NCBI RefSeq assembly: GCF_041088075.1
Contig: NZ_JBGCVY010000020.1
Coordinates: forward strand, 58,084-122,083
Length of the DNA: 64,000 bases
Direction: 5' to 3'
Source of the DNA: Mucilaginibacter_A sp041088075
Lineage (GTDB): Bacteria; Bacteroidota; Bacteroidia; Sphingobacteriales; Sphingobacteriaceae
Below, piece by piece: positions 40,588 through 48,540 of the stretch. The position numbers and the translations under genes are program-made. The notes under the pieces are model-generated. The model was not told the DNA's origin, did no database searches, and worked only from the letters and a program-made list of their open reading frames with translations. How positions within the stretch are numbered: the first letter of the stretch is position 1; every line of letters starts with the position of its first letter.

Positions 40588-41910
40588 ACTCAGCCGCCTG
40601 CCCATTTGATTGTTCTGCAGTTTTCCATCCGCCCAAATTAAATTTCCGGAAACGATGGTGTGTGTAATCTTGGAATTGAAATTTTGCCCTTCGAACGGGC
40701 TCCAGCCGCATTTGTATAAGATGTTTTCTTTGGAAACTTTCCAGGGCGAGTTCAAATCAACCAAAACCAGATCAGCCCAAAACCCTTCGCGGATAAAACC
40801 TCTTTTTTCAACCTGAAAACAAATGGCCGGGTTGTGCGCCATTTTTTCGGCAACCTGCTCCAACGAAAGCTTTTTTTGATGCACCATTTCCAACAGCGCA
40901 GGCAAAGCATGTTGCACCAAAGGCCCGCCGGAAGGCGCTTCGAGATAAGGTTTTGCTTTTTCTTCTGAAGTGTGCGGCGCGTGGTCGGTAGCAATTACAT
41001 CAATATGCCCGTCTAAAACAGCTTGTACAATTGCGTTCCGGTCGGTTGTTGTTTTGATGGCTGGGTTCCATTTAATTTGGTTTCCCTTCTGTTCGTAATC
41101 CTCGTCCGAAAACCAAAGATGATGCACACAAGCTTCGGCCGTAATTTTTTTAGCTGCTAAAGGAATTTCTGATTGAAACAACGATACTTCTTTTGCGGTA
41201 GAAATATGCAGCACATGCAATCGCGTTCCGTTTTTTTTTGCAAGCTCGACTGCCATCGAAGAAGACAAATAACAAGCCTCCCCATTCCTAATTTTGGGGT
41301 GAAGTTTTACCGGAATATTTTCGCCCAACAATTGTTTGTAATGGTTGAGGTTGCTTTTGATCGTCGCTTCATCTTCACAATGTGCAGCAATCAACATCGG
41401 CGATTCTGCAAACAACCGTTCCAGCGTTTTCGGGTTATCTACCAGCATATTTCCGGTTGATGATCCCATAAAAACCTTTACGCCGCACACGTTTTGCCGG
41501 TCGGTTTTTAAAACTTCCTCCAAATTATCGTTGGAAACACCCATGTAAAAAGAGTAGTTGGCCAGGGATTTTTGCGCGGCTAACTGATATTTATTTTCCA
41601 GCAATTCCTGCGTCAACGTATTGGGAACGGTATTCGGCATCTCCATAAAAGATGTGATTCCGCCGGCAACCGCAGCCAAAGATTCGGAAGCCAAATCGCC
41701 TTTGTAAGTCAGGCCCGGCTCGCGGAAATGCACCTGGTCGTCAATGCAACCGGGCAGCAAATACAAACCTTCCGCATTAATTTCCTGGTCGGCAGCCGTA
41801 TCAATCGAAGCAGCAATTTTCTCGATAAAACCATTTCGAACCAAAATATCGGCCGTGTATTGTTTACCTTCGTTTACAATGGTTGCGGATTTGATGAGGA
41901 TGGAAGCCAT
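40576..41910 (-). CDS. pyrC: Dihydroorotase, class I-like
   Basis: A 444-residue amidohydrolase. The metal site lies in GCIDDQVHFREPGLTYKGD near residues 55-70; the usual HxH is QxH here (Q59, H61). Later ligands are in LIAAHCEDE, LHVLHISTAKE and DVIATDHAPHTSEEK. It makes dihydroorotate from carbamoyl aspartate in pyrimidine synthesis. The DDQVHF form is one I associate with Bacteroidota dihydroorotases, so the enzyme may use a single metal or a modified site, not be inactive. An allantoinase or hydantoinase is less likely. The stop codon lies in the repeat motif. Confidence 0.9.
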   Translation of the reverse strand: MASILIKSATIVNEGKQYTADILVRNGFIEKIAASIDTAADQEINAEGLYLLPGCIDDQVHFREPGLTYKGDLASESLAAVAGGITSFMEMPNTVPNTLTQELLENKYQLAAQKSLANYSFYMGVSNDNLEEVLKTDRQNVCGVKVFMGSSTGNMLVDNPKTLERLFAESPMLIAAHCEDEATIKSNLNHYKQLLGENIPVKLHPKIRNGEACYLSSSMAVELAKKNGTRLHVLHISTAKEVSLFQSEIPLAAKKITAEACVHHLWFSDEDYEQKGNQIKWNPAIKTTTDRNAIVQAVLDGHIDVIATDHAPHTSEEKAKPYLEAPSGGPLVQHALPALLEMVHQKKLSLEQVAEKMAHNPAICFQVEKRGFIREGFWADLVLVDLNSPWKVSKENILYKCGWSPFEGQNFNSKITHTIVSGNLIWADGKLQNNQMGRRLSFVR

Positions 41911-42037
41911 GCCTCAAAGATAAAAGCAGGACGACAAATCCGGTTACAAAAAGAAAATTCTGTCGGGTTTAAACTATCTTCCCTCCCAACAACTCAAACA
42001 AAACATAACCCGATTGCTGTTACTCATTTTTACCTCA

Positions 42038-42049
42038 TAAAAGAAGCAT
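42038..42049 (+). repeat. Motif copy supplying a start codon
   Basis: TAAAAGAAGCAT at 42038-42049; its last two bases plus the next G form the ATG of the lipoprotein gene at 42048. The AT-rich half ATTTTTACCTCA precedes it. Confidence 0.85.
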
Positions 42050-42647
42050 GAAAAATTTTGCCCTGATACTGTTTTTACCCCTTATATTTTTATTGAGCCA
42101 ATGCGGCATCAACAAACAGGTTGAACAAGCCAAAGCACTGGGCAAATGCCATTTCGATTTGGTTTCGGTGGATAGCATTAACCTTTCCGGTATCAGCATT
42201 AACCGTTCCGAAAACGGGCAGGAGATTAATTTGGCCAGTTTGCCTCGGCTGGCGATGGGTTTGATTAGCCATAACATTCCTTTTCGGGCCAATGTTGCGC
42301 TGCGAATTACAAACGAAACCGGGCAAACGGCCGCCATTGACCAGTTTGAATACAAAATTTTGCTGCGGAACAACGAGATTTTTAACGGCTTTGTAAACCG
42401 CAAAGTGGTTGTTCCGGCTGGCGGCGGACAAATTATTGTTCCGGTCCATGTTTTTGGTAATGTTTATAAACTGATTGCCGATCAGCAAACCAGCCAAGCT
42501 TTTGGCGATTTGATCTCGAATTTATCCGGTTCAACCAAAACCGCTAAATCCGTTGTAACTTTTAAAATCCGGCCAACGATAGATTTGGGCGGCCGTGCTT
42601 TCAATTATCCGGGTTATATTAGTTTTGATAAGGAGTTTGGGCGGTAG
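42048..42647 (+). CDS. LEA-type-2-like lipoprotein
   Basis: A 199-residue protein with a lipoprotein signal (LILFLPLIFLLSQCG, lipobox Cys near residue 19). The mature part resembles the immunoglobulin-like LEA-2/WHy fold: DLVSVDSINLSGISINR, ANVALRITNETGQTAAID, VVVPAGGGQIIVPVHVFGN. Such domains may bind ligands or stabilise proteins; the role is unknown. The gene begins at ATG 42048, inside a dispersed motif, and has another minus-oriented motif variant (ATACTGTTTTTA at 42066) in its signal-peptide codons. Confidence 0.72.
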   Translation: MKNFALILFLPLIFLLSQCGINKQVEQAKALGKCHFDLVSVDSINLSGISINRSENGQEINLASLPRLAMGLISHNIPFRANVALRITNETGQTAAIDQFEYKILLRNNEIFNGFVNRKVVVPAGGGQIIVPVHVFGNVYKLIADQQTSQAFGDLISNLSGSTKTAKSVVTFKIRPTIDLGGRAFNYPGYISFDKEFGR

Positions 42648-42654
42648 GTTCGGT

Positions 42655-42790
42655 TTTTGTCATATCGACCGTAGGGAGAGATCTTCTTCAAAGCAAAAGT
42701 TTTTCTTTTTCTTGTAAGTTCTTTTGCTTGATCAAAAGAACCAAAAATCAAGAATGCCGGATCGCCTCCGGGCGGCATTCAACCCACCAC
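42655..42790. repeat. Composite Bacteroidota-type repeats
   Basis: GTCATATCGACCGTAGGGAG matches one arm of the 12641-12730 repeat. It is followed by TTTTGCTTGATCAAAAGAAC (a partial palindrome) and a GCC-rich hairpin ATGCCGGATC..GGCGGCAT. The end overlaps the stop of the small gene at 42779, so that gene's last residues come from repeat sequence. Confidence 0.7.
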
Positions 42791-43012
42791 ACCTGGGTGC
42801 CTACCTTTATAGTTATCTCCGTTATAGCGTTCCTTTCGCAAATTATTTAATTGCTGATCAATGTCCTCATTGCTCATTTTCGTTTGGATTTTCTGGCGCA
42901 AAGATGATAAACTTTCAGGCTTTTTTACAAACTTAATGATGTTGAGTTCTTCCAAATCATGCAAAATTTTGTAAGCTTTTTGGTTGGTTAATTCTATAGT
43001 TACAGTTTCCAT
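42779..43012 (-). CDS. Small hypothetical protein, possibly an antitoxin
   Basis: A 77-residue protein: TVTIELTNQKAYKILHDLEEL, NIIKFVKKPESLSSLRQKI and QLNNLRKERYNGDNYKGRHPGVV. The opening resembles small Bacteroidota proteins of the addiction-module-antitoxin kind that have a strand then two helices. No toxin gene follows: the downstream side is only repeat DNA. The last few residues overlap the repeat, suggesting the original C-terminus was replaced. Confidence 0.5.
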   Translation of the reverse strand: METVTIELTNQKAYKILHDLEELNIIKFVKKPESLSSLRQKIQTKMSNEDIDQQLNNLRKERYNGDNYKGRHPGVVG

Positions 43013-43084
43013 TTTTTGTGATTGATAAAGCTGTTAACAAAATTAAGAAATATCTGCGTCAATTGAATTAATAAATTGCTTGCA

Positions 43085-43232
43085 ATGCTTCTTTTATCGG
43101 CATAAATTCATAAAGTCTTTTCCCAACATTCCCCGCTCCTCAAACTTTTTCGCTCCCGCACTTCCACTCCCCGCTCCCAAAAAACAAAACCTTATCTTTG
43201 CGGCATGCCTGTAACTTTTGAGGACTTTAATT
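43085..43232 (+). repeat. Direct repeat, left copy of the helicase promoter and start
   Basis: Begins with motif ATGCTTCTTTTATC, passes through CCCCGCTCCTCAAACTTTT and TATCTTTGCGGC, and ends inside the first ten codons (ATGCCTGTAACTTTTGAG). The right copy is at 44292-44439; motif-to-ATG distance is 120 bases in both. Confidence 0.88.
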
Positions 43233-43243
43233 ATTTCTCGTAA
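43205..43243 (+). pseudogene. Truncated helicase start fragment
   Basis: MPVTFEDFN is identical to the start of the helicase at 44412, then diverges to YFS and a stop at 43241-43243. Its -7 box TATCTTTG (43193-43200) is intact, so the fragment may still be transcribed. Confidence 0.75.
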
Positions 43244-43391
43244 TTTTAAATCTTACTGGAGAACGCACTCTTTTAACTTTTATTTGTAAGCATTGGAGCA
43301 ACAGTATCAATGATACTTCTAAGTTCTCAAATCCTTCAATTCAATCAATACATTTTTGTCCTGTTACTAATGCTATATATGCTTATTAATT

Positions 43392-44258
43392 ATGAAAAAG
43401 CTAAAGCAAATTATAACCGAAATCAAAGCCCACCAATCACCTATTTCCGATAATTTTCAAGAACTTGTTTGGCAGTTAATATGCTATCCACCAAAAATGC
43501 CAATTAGATGGCATCAAGAACAATTAATAGAAGATTCGGAAAGATTCAGTTTAACGGTATTTGACAGACATTTCGCTAATAAAGATATAAGATTTAATGG
43601 GTTCAAATGGGGAAATGGGCCAGTAAAACTATTAATTACACATGGCTGGGGTTCAAAAGCTATGGATTTTAGCGAACTTATTTCAAAGCTCAAACAGATT
43701 GACGAAGTAGAAATTATTGCATTTGATGCTCCTGGAAATGGTAGTTCTGAGGGAGATTTATCAAACTTGTTGCTCTACACTCAAGCAATTGAAGTTATTG
43801 TACAAAAATTTGGTGTTCCAGATATTATCATTGGTCATTCATTGGGTGCAATGGCTAATATCATCGCTTTAAACGAAATGAAATTGACTCCATCATTACT
43901 CATAAGTATTACGCCCCTTATAAAGCTAAAGGAAAATTTTGAAGCAAGTATGGATGTAGTTGGAATACCACAAACAGCAAAAGAAGATTTTTTTAATAAC
44001 TTTAGAAATAAGTTTGGAGTTTCTGCATCTTATTTTACTCTTGGCGATTTATATAATTCTGACGAAGAGCTTAACCATTTGGTAATATATGATCACTATG
44101 ATCAAATTTCCCCCTTAAGTTATGTTAAGGAGTTTTTAGAAGGCCATCCAACTATTAAAAGTAAATGTTATGATAATATAGGGCATGATAAAATTATTAA
44201 GTTACCTGTATTAGTGGAGGATTTGTATATAATCATAAAAGATTTAATCGTAAAATAA
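43392..44258 (+). CDS. Alpha/beta hydrolase
   Basis: A 288-residue serine hydrolase. The oxyanion region is THGWGSKAMDFSEL near residue 85, the nucleophile elbow GHSLGAMAN near residue 153, an acid in VIYDHYDQISPLS (Asp) and the His in DNIGHDKII near the end. The protein is a lipase/esterase-like hydrolase; the substrate is unknown. Composition is clearly more AT-rich than neighbours, and the gene sits between two copies of the helicase start region, so it was probably acquired by insertion. It contains no copy of the dispersed motif. Confidence 0.85.
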   Translation: MKKLKQIITEIKAHQSPISDNFQELVWQLICYPPKMPIRWHQEQLIEDSERFSLTVFDRHFANKDIRFNGFKWGNGPVKLLITHGWGSKAMDFSELISKLKQIDEVEIIAFDAPGNGSSEGDLSNLLLYTQAIEVIVQKFGVPDIIIGHSLGAMANIIALNEMKLTPSLLISITPLIKLKENFEASMDVVGIPQTAKEDFFNNFRNKFGVSASYFTLGDLYNSDEELNHLVIYDHYDQISPLSYVKEFLEGHPTIKSKCYDNIGHDKIIKLPVLVEDLYIIIKDLIVK

Positions 44259-44291
44259 TTCATCGTATTTGCATCAGGTTGAAAATTAAAC

Positions 44292-44439
44292 ATACTTCTT
44301 TTATCAACTAAAAATCTCTAAACCCAAACCTTAACATCCCCCCTCCTCAAACTTTTCCGCTCCCCGCTCCTCTCCATCCCCGCTCCCAAAAAGAAACATT
44401 ATCTTTGCCGCATGCCTGTAACTTTTGAGGACTTTAATT
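44292..44439 (+). repeat. Direct repeat, right copy of the helicase promoter and start
   Basis: Matches 43085-43232; starts with the motif variant ATACTTCTTTTATC and ends inside the intact helicase gene. Confidence 0.88.
44400..44407 (+). promoter_or_regulatory. -7 box TATCTTTG of the helicase gene
   Basis: TAnnTTTG match 4 bases before ATG 44412, conserved in the left duplicate. The transcript would be leaderless. Confidence 0.65.
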
Positions 44440-45749
44440 TTAACCGGCAAATCCAGAATGCCATTGCCGATGCAGGTTACACCGAACCTACCCCGATCCA
44501 GCAAAAAGCGATTCCGCCAATTTTAAACGGACAAGATGTGATGGGCATTGCCCAAACCGGAACCGGAAAAACTGCGGCCTACGTTTTGCCTTTGCTGATG
44601 AAGCTGAAATATGCACAAGGCAACGATCCGCGTGCTTTGATCATTGCCCCAACACGAGAACTGGCGATGCAAATTGAAGAAAACATCAAAACTTTTGCTG
44701 CAAATACCGATTTACGGACGGTGGTTTTATACGGCGGCTTAGGCCCGAAAACGCAGATCGAACAGATCCAAAAAGGCGTGGATATCATCGTTGCTTCGCC
44801 GGGCCGTTTTCTGGATATTTATCTGGCCGGACATATCATTACCAAAACGTTGCAGGTTTTGGTTTTGGATGAGGCCGACAAAATGATGGACATGGGCTTC
44901 ATGCCGCAAATCAACCGCATCCTCGAAGTGGTGCCGCGCAAAAGGCAAAACCTGCTTTTCTCGGCTACGATGAGCGATAAAGTGCATCTTTTAGCCAGTA
45001 ATTTTTTGGAATTTCCAACCGTAATCGAAGTTACGCCGCAAGCCACGCCGGCACAAACCGTAACGCAAAAGTTATATTTTGTGCCGAACATGAAAACCAA
45101 AATCAATCTGTTGCGCAAGCTGCTGGACGAACCGGAAAGCATTACAAAATTGATTGTATTCTGCAAAACACGCCAATCTGCCGAAGATGTTTACAAATTT
45201 CTCGAACGCAAATTCGGGCAGCAGCAGGTGAAGGTTTTGCACGCCAACAAAGGACAAAACACGCGCATCAACTCCATCAATTCCTTCAAAAACGATGAAG
45301 TAAAAATATTGGTGGCTACCGATGTTGCTTCGCGCGGCATTGATGTAAGCGCCGTTAGCCATGTGATAAATTTTGATGTTCCTGTTGTGATTGAGGATTA
45401 TGTACATCGAATTGGACGGACCGGCCGCGCGCTGCAATCCGGCGAAGCCATTACTTTTTGTGCGCCTTCCGAAGAATATTATTTGCAGAAAATTGAGAAA
45501 CTGATCCGCCAGAAATTAGAAATTTTGCCGATCCCGGAAGGTGTTTTTGTGGAAGAAACCGGTTACGACGAACGCCAGGAACAGAACAAAGAAATTGATT
45601 TGCAAAACCGGAAAGACAACCCGGAATTTAAAGGCGCGTTCCACGAAAAGAAGCTTTCTAACCAAAAAAGCAACCTGCCGAAGAAAAAAGATGACCGCAA
45701 GTTTAAATCGCCAAAAGCAGCGAGAGGCAAAAAATTGCGGAATAAATAG
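44412..45749 (+). CDS. DEAD-box ATP-dependent RNA helicase
   Basis: A 445-residue RhlE-like helicase. Motifs in order: Q motif GYTEPTPIQQKAIP, motif I AQTGTGKT, Ia PTRELAMQ, Ib ASPGRFLD, II DEAD, III SAT, and in the second domain IV LIVFCKTRQSAED, V ATDVASRGIDV and VI HRIGRTGR. A basic C-terminal tail (KKKDDRKFKSPKAARGKK) may help RNA binding. It unwinds RNA in ribosome assembly or mRNA decay. The gene keeps the intact copy of its start region after the upstream duplication event. Confidence 0.96.
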   Translation: MPVTFEDFNFNRQIQNAIADAGYTEPTPIQQKAIPPILNGQDVMGIAQTGTGKTAAYVLPLLMKLKYAQGNDPRALIIAPTRELAMQIEENIKTFAANTDLRTVVLYGGLGPKTQIEQIQKGVDIIVASPGRFLDIYLAGHIITKTLQVLVLDEADKMMDMGFMPQINRILEVVPRKRQNLLFSATMSDKVHLLASNFLEFPTVIEVTPQATPAQTVTQKLYFVPNMKTKINLLRKLLDEPESITKLIVFCKTRQSAEDVYKFLERKFGQQQVKVLHANKGQNTRINSINSFKNDEVKILVATDVASRGIDVSAVSHVINFDVPVVIEDYVHRIGRTGRALQSGEAITFCAPSEEYYLQKIEKLIRQKLEILPIPEGVFVEETGYDERQEQNKEIDLQNRKDNPEFKGAFHEKKLSNQKSNLPKKKDDRKFKSPKAARGKKLRNK

Positions 45750-45761
45750 TTCTTTTGCAGC

Positions 45762-46028
45762 ATGAAATTCAGGATTACCCCGCTCAACCTGGCAACCGCC
45801 GCATTTATTGTGCTGGCGGTTGACATCTGGATCAACGGCGCAAAACTTTCCGGCGGGCAATACGAACACTTTGGCAGTGCCATCAGTTGGATGTTTTTAC
45901 TGTTTGCCGTCGCTGTCGCGTTTCTCGATATCATCTTCCGAAACTTTTTCCCCGAAACCAAAAAAATATGGCTCATCGAAATTAGCTTTATCACTTTGGC
46001 CGTTGTAATTTACCTTTTAGTAAGTTGA
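45762..46028 (+). CDS. Small hypothetical membrane protein
   Basis: An 88-residue protein with three predicted hydrophobic segments: ATAAFIVLAVDIWI, AISWMFLLFAVAVAFLDIIF and LIEISFITLAVVIYLLV. It begins 12 bases after the helicase gene and may be co-transcribed. No family is recognised. Confidence 0.65.
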   Translation: MKFRITPLNLATAAFIVLAVDIWINGAKLSGGQYEHFGSAISWMFLLFAVAVAFLDIIFRNFFPETKKIWLIEISFITLAVVIYLLVS

Positions 46029-46117
46029 GAAAAGCTGATGGTTAATAGTTCATAGTTGATAGCCCTAAACCTCAAACCTGATACCTCATACCTGAAACCA
46101 AACCTCTCACCAAACCA

Positions 46118-46447
46118 ATGAAAAAAGCAGAAATAAAATTAACCATAGAACTGGACAACCAAAACGTTCCTGAAAAAATTACCTGGGAATCAACCGATTC
46201 GCAATCAAAAGAGGCGTTAGCGGTAACGGCTTTTAATTTATCGCTTTGGGACCATCAGTATAAAAACACGTTGAAAATTGATTTGTGGACCAAGGAAATG
46301 CCCGTAGATGAAATGAAACGCTTTTTTTACGAAATGCTGCAAACTATGGGCGACAGCTTTTTGCGGGCAACCGGCGAAAAAGCAATTGTGGAAGACCTGC
46401 GCGATTATTGCGCCCACTTTGCCGATAAAATGGAAATAAAACAATAA
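46118..46447 (+). CDS. gldC: Gliding-motility-associated protein GldC
   Basis: A 109-residue cytoplasmic protein: KKAEIKLTIELDNQNVPEKI, WESTDSQSKEALAVTAFNLSLWD and LWTKEMPVDEMKRFFYEML match the GldC family of Bacteroidota. GldC is linked to gliding and type IX secretion in flavobacteria but is not a core component; homologues occur in non-gliding species. It is in line with the next small gene, whose ATG lies 11 bases after the stop. Confidence 0.88.
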   Translation: MKKAEIKLTIELDNQNVPEKITWESTDSQSKEALAVTAFNLSLWDHQYKNTLKIDLWTKEMPVDEMKRFFYEMLQTMGDSFLRATGEKAIVEDLRDYCAHFADKMEIKQ

Positions 46448-46457
46448 TAAAAACAGC

Positions 46458-46871
46458 ATGGCACCACGTAATTTTGTTTCTTTTGCAGGATTTATTTTAT
46501 TGATTGCCGGAGTTTTTAGTCCGCTGATAAGTCCGCTTGGATTGGTAAAATGGAATTTGTTCGACCTGAACAAGCCTTTCGGAATTGTAGTTTTGGCAAT
46601 CGCAGTTACCGGATTGGCAGCTTCGTTAACCAAAAGTGTTCAGCTTGTTAAATTTGCCGGTTGGATTACTTTAGGTTTGGTAGTTTTAGTTTTTATTGCG
46701 GCAGTGATGAAAGTAAATACATCTTTTAGTTTTATCCCTTTTCCTAAATTATCGCACACTTTATCCGGTTTGATCCATTACCGCTGGGGCTGGTTTTTGC
46801 TTTTTGCCGGCCCGGTTTTGGCTTTATTGGGAAGCAGTGGAAAAAGGGAAAGCTTGCATACAAAAGCGTAA
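46458..46871 (+). CDS. Small hypothetical membrane protein (four helices)
   Basis: A 137-residue protein with about four hydrophobic segments (FAGFILLIAGVFSPL, GIVVLAIAVTGLAAS, LGLVVLVFIAAVM, GWFLLFAGPVLALLG). No known family. The start ATG (46458) is contained in the motif variant TAAAAACAGCAT at 46448-46459, 11 bases after gldC. Confidence 0.65.
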   Translation: MAPRNFVSFAGFILLIAGVFSPLISPLGLVKWNLFDLNKPFGIVVLAIAVTGLAASLTKSVQLVKFAGWITLGLVVLVFIAAVMKVNTSFSFIPFPKLSHTLSGLIHYRWGWFLLFAGPVLALLGSSGKRESLHTKA

Positions 46872-46874
46872 GCA

Positions 46875-46886
46875 ATACTTCTTTTA
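46875..46886 (-). repeat. TAAAAGAAGTAT motif copy
   Basis: Minus-strand variant between two converging genes, with AT-rich half CACCTAAATT. Confidence 0.78.
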
Positions 46887-46890
46887 CCAC

Positions 46891-47181
46891 CTAAATTTCA
46901 GCAACTTTAAATGGCTTAATTTCAATCCTGTCCCAAACTTCACCCTTGATGTACGGATTGTTGTTGAGCCATTCCTGCAAAGCTTCGGGTGTTTCAAATT
47001 GCACGATCAGGGCCGAACCAACCATTTGCCCGTGATCGTTTAACAAAGCGCCGCCAATTAAATAGTGGCCTTTGTTTTTCGCTTCTTTTACGCTTTCCAG
47101 ATGCGCTGGCCGGGCTAGCATTCGTCTTTCTAATGCTTGTTCATCGGTAAAATCCAACGCGTTTATCAGGTATTGTTTCAT
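46891..47181 (-). CDS. YciI-like protein
   Basis: A 96-residue alpha/beta dimeric-barrel protein: KQYLINALDFTDEQALERRM, RPAHLESVKEAKNKGHYLIGG (the conserved His of the family), PIGSxxI-like MVGSALIVQFETPEALQEWL. Members bind small ligands; no reaction is assigned. The gene is single. Confidence 0.85.
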   Translation of the reverse strand: MKQYLINALDFTDEQALERRMLARPAHLESVKEAKNKGHYLIGGALLNDHGQMVGSALIVQFETPEALQEWLNNNPYIKGEVWDRIEIKPFKVAEI

Positions 47182-47242
47182 GTTTTTTGGTAATGTTTAA
47201 GCTACAATCTTGAAATTAGGTTTAAGTTTTAGGTTGATGATA

Positions 47243-47254
47243 ATGCTTCTTTTA
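47243..47254 (-). repeat. TAAAAGAAGCAT motif copy
   Basis: Exact minus-strand copy between the YciI-like gene and the end of the methyltransferase gene. Confidence 0.85.
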
Positions 47255-47274
47255 TCGCCTATTTTTTATCCAAA

Positions 47275-47757
47275 CTACAAAAACAACTCGGTTTGTGCTT
47301 TTCCAATTACGGTTGCTTCGTGTTGCAGCAGCCATTTTTTTCGCCATAAACCACCGGCGTAACCAGTTAGTTCGCCATTTTTGCCGATGATGCGGTGGCA
47401 AGGAACCACAATCCACAATTTGTTTTTGCCGTTGGCCGAAGCAATGGCGCGGATAGCCAAAGGGTTGCCAAAATCATTCGCCATTTGCAAATAACTTTGC
47501 GTTTTTCCGAAATCCACCTGGCCCAGTTGCTGCCAAACTTGATGCTGGAAAGGCGTCCCGCTTTGCTGACAAGGAAAATTAAACATACTTCTTTTACCGG
47601 CAAAATATTCGTGTAATTGTTGGACGGCTAATTTTAAAACTTCGGTTTGCGGTTCGAGCATTTCCATTTCTTTATCCAAAACAGAAATTGCAGAGATTTT
47701 GCCTTCGGTTTCTTCAACTCGAACAATTCCAATCGGCGAACGATAATGTGCGTGCAT
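47275..47757 (-). CDS. ogt: Methylated-DNA-protein cysteine methyltransferase
   Basis: A 160-residue suicide repair protein from ATG 47757, which follows directly on the -7 box at 47761-47768. The helix-turn-helix part (PFQHQVWQQLGQVDFGKTQSY) is followed by the active-site PCHR in IVVPCHRIIGKNG and the GYAGGLWRKKWLL segment. It transfers O6-alkyl groups from guanine to its own Cys. A motif copy (47585-47596) lies inside the frame in a loop (AGKRSMFN). Confidence 0.93.
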   Translation of the reverse strand: MHAHYRSPIGIVRVEETEGKISAISVLDKEMEMLEPQTEVLKLAVQQLHEYFAGKRSMFNFPCQQSGTPFQHQVWQQLGQVDFGKTQSYLQMANDFGNPLAIRAIASANGKNKLWIVVPCHRIIGKNGELTGYAGGLWRKKWLLQHEATVIGKAQTELFL

Positions 47758-47760
47758 TTT

Positions 47761-47768
47761 CAAATATA
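47761..47768 (-). promoter_or_regulatory. -7 box TATATTTG of ogt, 3 bases before ATG
   Basis: Minus-strand TAnnTTTG match directly ahead of the start codon; the transcript would be leaderless. Confidence 0.6.
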
Positions 47769-47796
47769 AAAATAATTTAAAGCCGTTTGCCTTGGT

Positions 47797-47804
47797 TATA
47801 TTTG
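47797..47804 (+). promoter_or_regulatory. -7 box TATATTTG of ccmB
   Basis: TAnnTTTG match 6 bases before ATG 47811, facing the divergent ogt box 29 bases away. Confidence 0.55.
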
Positions 47805-47810
47805 CCCCAG

Positions 47811-48494
47811 ATGGATTTATTGAACCAGGTAAAATTTTTGCTGAAGAAAGAGGTTTTGCTGGAATGGCGATCCAAATACGCGTTCAATGGCGTGCTGCTT
47901 TATGTGGTTTCCACGGTTTTTGTGTGTTATATCGCTTTTAATTTGTCGCCTGGTTTTGTTGGTAGCGCCGGTTATCCTATTGTTTGGAATGTTTTGTTCT
48001 GGATCATTTTGCTTTTTGCTTCCGTAAATGCCATTGCCAAAAGTTTTATGCAGGAAAGCAGCAGCCGTTTGCTTTATTATTATACGATAGCAAGCGCAAA
48101 AGCCATCATCCTGGCAAAAATCATTTACAATTGCTTGCTGATGATGCTTTTAAGCACGCTGGCGCTTTTGGTTTACCTGCTGTTTTTTAAAAATTCGTTG
48201 GGCGACCCGCTTTATTATTTTCTGGCGGTTTTAAGTGGAAGCATCAGCTTTTCGATGGTTTTTACGATGCTTTCGGCCATTGCTTCCAAAGCCGGAAACA
48301 ACGGAACGTTGATGGCGATTTTGTGTTTCCCCATCATCATTCCGGTGATTTTGATTTTGGTGCGGTTCTCCAAAAACGCGATGGACGGCATCGAAAGAAG
48401 CGCAAGCGGGCATGATATTATTGTGCTTGCCGCCATTAACATTATTGTTATGGCTACTTCGCTGGTTCTATTTCCTTATTTGTGGCGCGATTGA
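47811..48494 (+). CDS. ccmB: Heme exporter CcmB family protein
   Basis: A 227-residue membrane protein started at ATG 47811 (DLLNQVKFLLKKEVLLEWRS), the standard CcmB amino end; an upstream TTG would add eight unrelated residues. Six predicted helices; typical segments are NVLFWIILLFASVNAIAKSF, SSRLLYYYTIASAKAI and SAIASKAGNNGTLMAILCFPIIIPVILI. With CcmA, C and D it forms the transporter that loads heme onto CcmE for cytochrome c maturation. The partner genes are not adjacent on the side seen. The sugar-dehydrogenase fusion carries a c-type heme that such a system would serve. Confidence 0.9.
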   Translation: MDLLNQVKFLLKKEVLLEWRSKYAFNGVLLYVVSTVFVCYIAFNLSPGFVGSAGYPIVWNVLFWIILLFASVNAIAKSFMQESSSRLLYYYTIASAKAIILAKIIYNCLLMMLLSTLALLVYLLFFKNSLGDPLYYFLAVLSGSISFSMVFTMLSAIASKAGNNGTLMAILCFPIIIPVILILVRFSKNAMDGIERSASGHDIIVLAAINIIVMATSLVLFPYLWRD

Positions 48495-48511
48495 CACCAA
48501 AAAAATGCCGG

Positions 48512-48523
48512 TAAAAGAAGCAT
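48512..48523 (+). repeat. TAAAAGAAGCAT motif copy
   Basis: Exact plus-strand copy between convergent ccmB and the M16 gene ending at 48541. Confidence 0.85.
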
Positions 48524-48540
48524 TGCGGTTTCAACAGCAA

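Larger units (their letters stand above)
43013..43391. other. Gap holding the left duplicate of the helicase start region
   Basis: A 379-base region without an intact gene. Positions 43085-43232 duplicate 44292-44439; the remainder (43233-43391) is AT-rich and unremarkable. Confidence 0.75.
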
